From Gracilibacillus alcaliphilus (GTDB lineage: Bacteria > Bacillota > Bacilli > Bacillales > Amphibacillaceae), in contig NZ_JAFBFA010000001.1 of assembly GCF_016909015.1 (NCBI RefSeq), positions 282,313-346,312 of the forward strand: a DNA stretch of 64,000 nt, read 5' to 3'. Shown here piece by piece: positions 62,007 through 64,000 of this stretch (within the stretch, counting starts at the first letter, position 1; every line of letters begins with the position of its first letter). A program made the translations under genes and the position numbers. The notes under the pieces were generated by a model. It was not told the origin of the DNA. It saw only the letters and a list, made by a program, of their open reading frames with translations, and made no database searches.

Positions 62007-62063
62007 GATTATATAATCGAATATAACAAAAATTAGCTTGAATAGTCAAACTTTATAAAAGTT
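62007..62063 (-). promoter_or_regulatory. satD promoter with two palindromes
   Basis: Minus strand: TTGACT (62049-62044), 17-base spacer, TTATAT (62026-62021). Palindromes AACTTTATAAAAGTT (62049-62063) and GATTATATAATC (62007-62018) flank it, one just upstream of the -35, one at the start of transcription. Confidence 0.6.
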
Positions 62064-62216
62064 AGATAAATTAGACTAATACAAGCTGTGGTTCAAATAA
62101 GCGTGAACATAAAAACAGATTTGATAGAATTCGGTGTTACTACATCTAGCAAAAACATCCCCAAAAACGAAGCCAAGATCGTCAGTAATTTATCAGATTT
62201 AACCAATCTTTTTAAT

Positions 62217-62245
62217 TGAGAATTGTTATCACTTATTGTATAATA
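62217..62245 (+). promoter_or_regulatory. Promoter with Fur box
   Basis: TGAGAATTGTTATCA (62217-62231) matches the Fur 7-1-7 consensus TGATAATNATTATCA with two mismatches. It overlaps TTGAGA (62216-62221), the probable -35, 18 bases before TATAAT (62240-62245). Iron-replete repression of the next gene is expected. Confidence 0.75.
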
Positions 62246-62285
62246 GATAGTAAAGATAAATATCATGGAGTAAGGAGAAGGTGTA

Positions 62286-63002
62286 ATGCAAATATACTGG
62301 ACTAAAATAAATAAGATTATTGAAGAAACCCCTGAGATTAAAACATACATGCTTGACTGTCCGGAAGGCTTTACATGGGAAGAAGGTTCCCACACTCACT
62401 TTGCACTGGAAGGTTTTAATGCTGGAGATAAACCAAACCGCAGCCTGATTCGTCATATGTCCATCTCTACTTTACCACACGAAAACTCAATTGGTATTAC
62501 AACGCGTATTAAAGAACAGTGCTCTCAGTTTAAAGCGTTGTTAAGAAATCTTAAAGTGGGCAATGAAGTGGCAATTTTTAAAACGCATTCGAATGTACCA
62601 CTTAAAAGGGAAGGCAAAAATATTTATCTGCTGTCATCAGGTGTCGGCCTGGCAACTTTCAGACCGCTTGTACTGGATTATTTCGAACGTTCTGATCATG
62701 TTAGTCAAATCCATTCCTTGAACATCGATTCATCAAGAGATTTCTTATTCACTACTATTTTTGAATCCGCAGCTGACAAGAAGTTCACATCACAGTTCGT
62801 CGATAACCGTAACGACTACTATGAAGAAGTGAAAAATCTTGCGGCAGACAAGGAAGGACTTTTCTATGTTGTCGGCAGTGATGAGTTCCTCGTGCAGAAC
62901 ATTGAAGTACTTCGTGAGCAGGGCATTAAGCCAGAACAGATTATGCTCGACAAGCACAAACAACAACTACCTGAGTTTTTATCATTGGATGTATCCATTT
63001 AA
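62286..63002 (+). CDS. FAD-binding ferredoxin-reductase-like oxidoreductase
   Basis: 238 residues of the ferredoxin-NADP reductase superfamily. FAD site RHMSIST (form RxYS), NAD(P) loop LLSSGVGLATFRPLVLDY, and YVVGSDEFLVQNI..LREQGI near the end. With a Fur-controlled promoter it is probably a flavin-dependent ferric or siderophore reductase, similar in role to Staphylococcus IruO-type enzymes; the substrate is inference. AAGGAGAAGG precedes ATG. Single gene followed by a terminator. Confidence 0.82.
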   Translation: MQIYWTKINKIIEETPEIKTYMLDCPEGFTWEEGSHTHFALEGFNAGDKPNRSLIRHMSISTLPHENSIGITTRIKEQCSQFKALLRNLKVGNEVAIFKTHSNVPLKREGKNIYLLSSGVGLATFRPLVLDYFERSDHVSQIHSLNIDSSRDFLFTTIFESAADKKFTSQFVDNRNDYYEEVKNLAADKEGLFYVVGSDEFLVQNIEVLREQGIKPEQIMLDKHKQQLPEFLSLDVSI

Positions 63003-63047
63003 GTACAACAAGTTATTTTTATAAAAATTATAAAATGCTTCACATAG

Positions 63048-63097
63048 AAAAGATCCCATTTTGAAAAAGCTTAAAATGGGATCTTTTATTTTTTTGT
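63048..63097 (+). terminator. Terminator
   Basis: AAAAGATCCCATTTT and AAAATGGGATCTTTT arms followed by ATTTTTTT. Confidence 0.9.
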
Positions 63098-63351
63098 AGT
63101 CTAGCGTAAATTATAAAATATTCGCTTGTGGATCCCTATTTGCAAGCGAATAGCAACGTCTAGCTCCGTAAAGAGTAAAGAAGAATTCTATTATTCACAG
63201 CTTGTATGAATTTAACCACTCATAGAATAAGATTTTTGTAACATAACACATAGATAGAATAATAATTGACTATTTTTATGATAATGTTTTACTAATCGAT
63301 CAAAAGAGTAATTAATCAACCAATAACCAGCCCTGATTTGGAGGGAGAAGT

Positions 63352-63604
63352 GTGAAAATTAAAAATGATGAAATGACCACACAAGTAAAAAGCGACTCTG
63401 GACACAGTAAAAAATAAGACACAGTTCTTTCCCGTGTTAGGAGTGCTAGTATTTGCCCCCTTTGCTCTGATTATCGCTATGATAATTGTTTCATTTGTTG
63501 TAGGAAAATACAGTATGACAGCCAGTAAAAAACAGCTCCAAACCCTTTCTTGGTTGGGGGGTGACACTCTTTTTATTAAGTGCATACGATCATTGAATTA
63601 CTAG
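63352..63604 (+). pseudogene. Small membrane protein gene, frameshifted
   Basis: GGAGGGA precedes GTG 63352. The frame reads MKIKNDEMTTQVKSDSGHSK to TAA at 63415. One frame over, KTQFFPVLGVLVFAPFALII and AMIIVSFVVGKYSM continue to 63604. The break falls in an A6 run, and a G6 run near 63556 is a second suspect. One membrane helix; family unknown. Confidence 0.45.
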
Positions 63605-64000
63605 CTCTGTTTTTAATTTGTCTACGGATGTTTGATGATGATAAAAAGGCTTTAGGAAATAATTAGAAAATAGAGATTAATGTTATGGTAGAAGGAGAGT
63701 AAATTTTTTTATGAAAAGAGGGGCCATACCTCTGAACACATGCACATATTGATGGCGTGTGTTCAGATCTATAAAAATTTGTTCGAAATGGATGGTAACA
63801 TTATTTTTCTCCACATCAAACACGAATATGTTGCATTCAGTCATAAAAAAACATTCTATGATATGTAAACACTTTAAGTCAAGAGGTGATAGACTGAATT
63901 CGTCCCTCCCTCAATATACTTTCATTTTCTTAAAATATCGCTGTTTTTCTCTAATTTTCATTGATTAATATTAAAAACATTAGGTAAGTCAAGGAATATA
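63605..64000. other. Intergenic end of window, no clear gene
   Basis: AT-rich sequence with short out-of-context frames only. A partial palindrome AACACATGCACATATTGATG..GCGTGTGTT at 63736-63764 could be a weak hairpin. Confidence 0.4.

Noticed and set aside
62093..62225. Minus-strand text LKRLVKSDKLLTILASFLGM and on to 62093, protein-like
   Set aside because: It looks like the end of a small membrane protein but has no start codon or ribosome site and overlaps the Fur-box promoter. At most a relic.
63759..63968. Open frame of 69 codons at the window end
   Set aside because: Composition and lack of a start signal suggest a chance frame.

Overview
The window comes from a low-GC, Gram-positive, spore-forming relative of Bacillus. 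Evidence: strong AGGAGG-type ribosome sites, TTG and GTG starts, lipoprotein signal peptides, OmpR-family two-component pairs next to ABC transporters, a CotA-type laccase, a FapR operator before fabH, and intergenic repeats typical of halotolerant Bacillaceae (Gracilibacillus, Oceanobacillus and Virgibacillus type). The genus is an inference. No rRNA, tRNA, CRISPR array, prophage or intact transposase was seen.

Layout. 0-8 kb: small housekeeping genes (histidine phosphatase, 7Fe ferredoxin, two DUF3887-like lipoproteins, acylphosphatase, arylamine N-acetyltransferase), two repeat relics, a TnpB relic and a broken DUF6157 gene. 8-13 kb: lantibiotic-immunity-like ABC transporter facing a two-component system. 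13-15 kb: frameshifted aldo/keto reductase and Crp/Fnr regulator. 15-21 kb: nitronate monooxygenase, the nitrite block nirB-nirD-nirC, and an Rrf2 regulator with an AhpD-like protein. 21-25 kb: GC-rich repeat, decayed ABC permease, and a TetR regulon containing a CuA-domain lipoprotein and an NAD(P)-binding protein. 25-31 kb: LCP protein, ECF sigma factor, LacI regulator, fabH, broken GNAT. 31-39.6 kb: a response regulator-ABC-kinase operon, VOC and HXXEE proteins, a TetR gene with a probably leaderless message, and an XRE/AbrB-ABC operon. 39.6-47.6 kb: an RNA methyltransferase behind a leader-peptide attenuator, an inverted-repeat element, a broken MerR gene, a DUF1835-like protein, an ankyrin protein, an EamA exporter with its own attenuator, a serine hydrolase and an APH-like kinase. 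47.9-51.4 kb: pyruvate phosphate dikinase and its regulator. 52-57.4 kb: cell-wall amidase, adaptive alkylation repair (adaA-adaB-alkA), and a deletion scar joining an ABC gene to a kinase gene. 57.7-64 kb: CotA laccase, a pseudogene, a MITE with a 9-bp target duplication, the SatD-DUF3307 pair, a Fur-controlled reductase and a decayed tail.

Two themes stand out. First, regulation is unusually readable: candidate operators for FapR, Fur, Rex/Fnr, a TetR protein and an Rrf2 protein, 11-bp direct repeats for two response regulators, and RNA attenuators before the RNA methyltransferase and the EamA exporter. Second, decay is heavy: about a dozen genes are interrupted by single-base indels, in-frame TGA codons, deletions or insertions. 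Read accuracy should be checked before biology is read into the indels.

The best candidates for something new are the leader-peptide attenuator at 39.8-40.1 kb, the small attenuator before the EamA gene at 45.3 kb, and the SatD (cyclase-like plus HTH)/DUF3307 membrane-protein operon at 60.3-62.1 kb.
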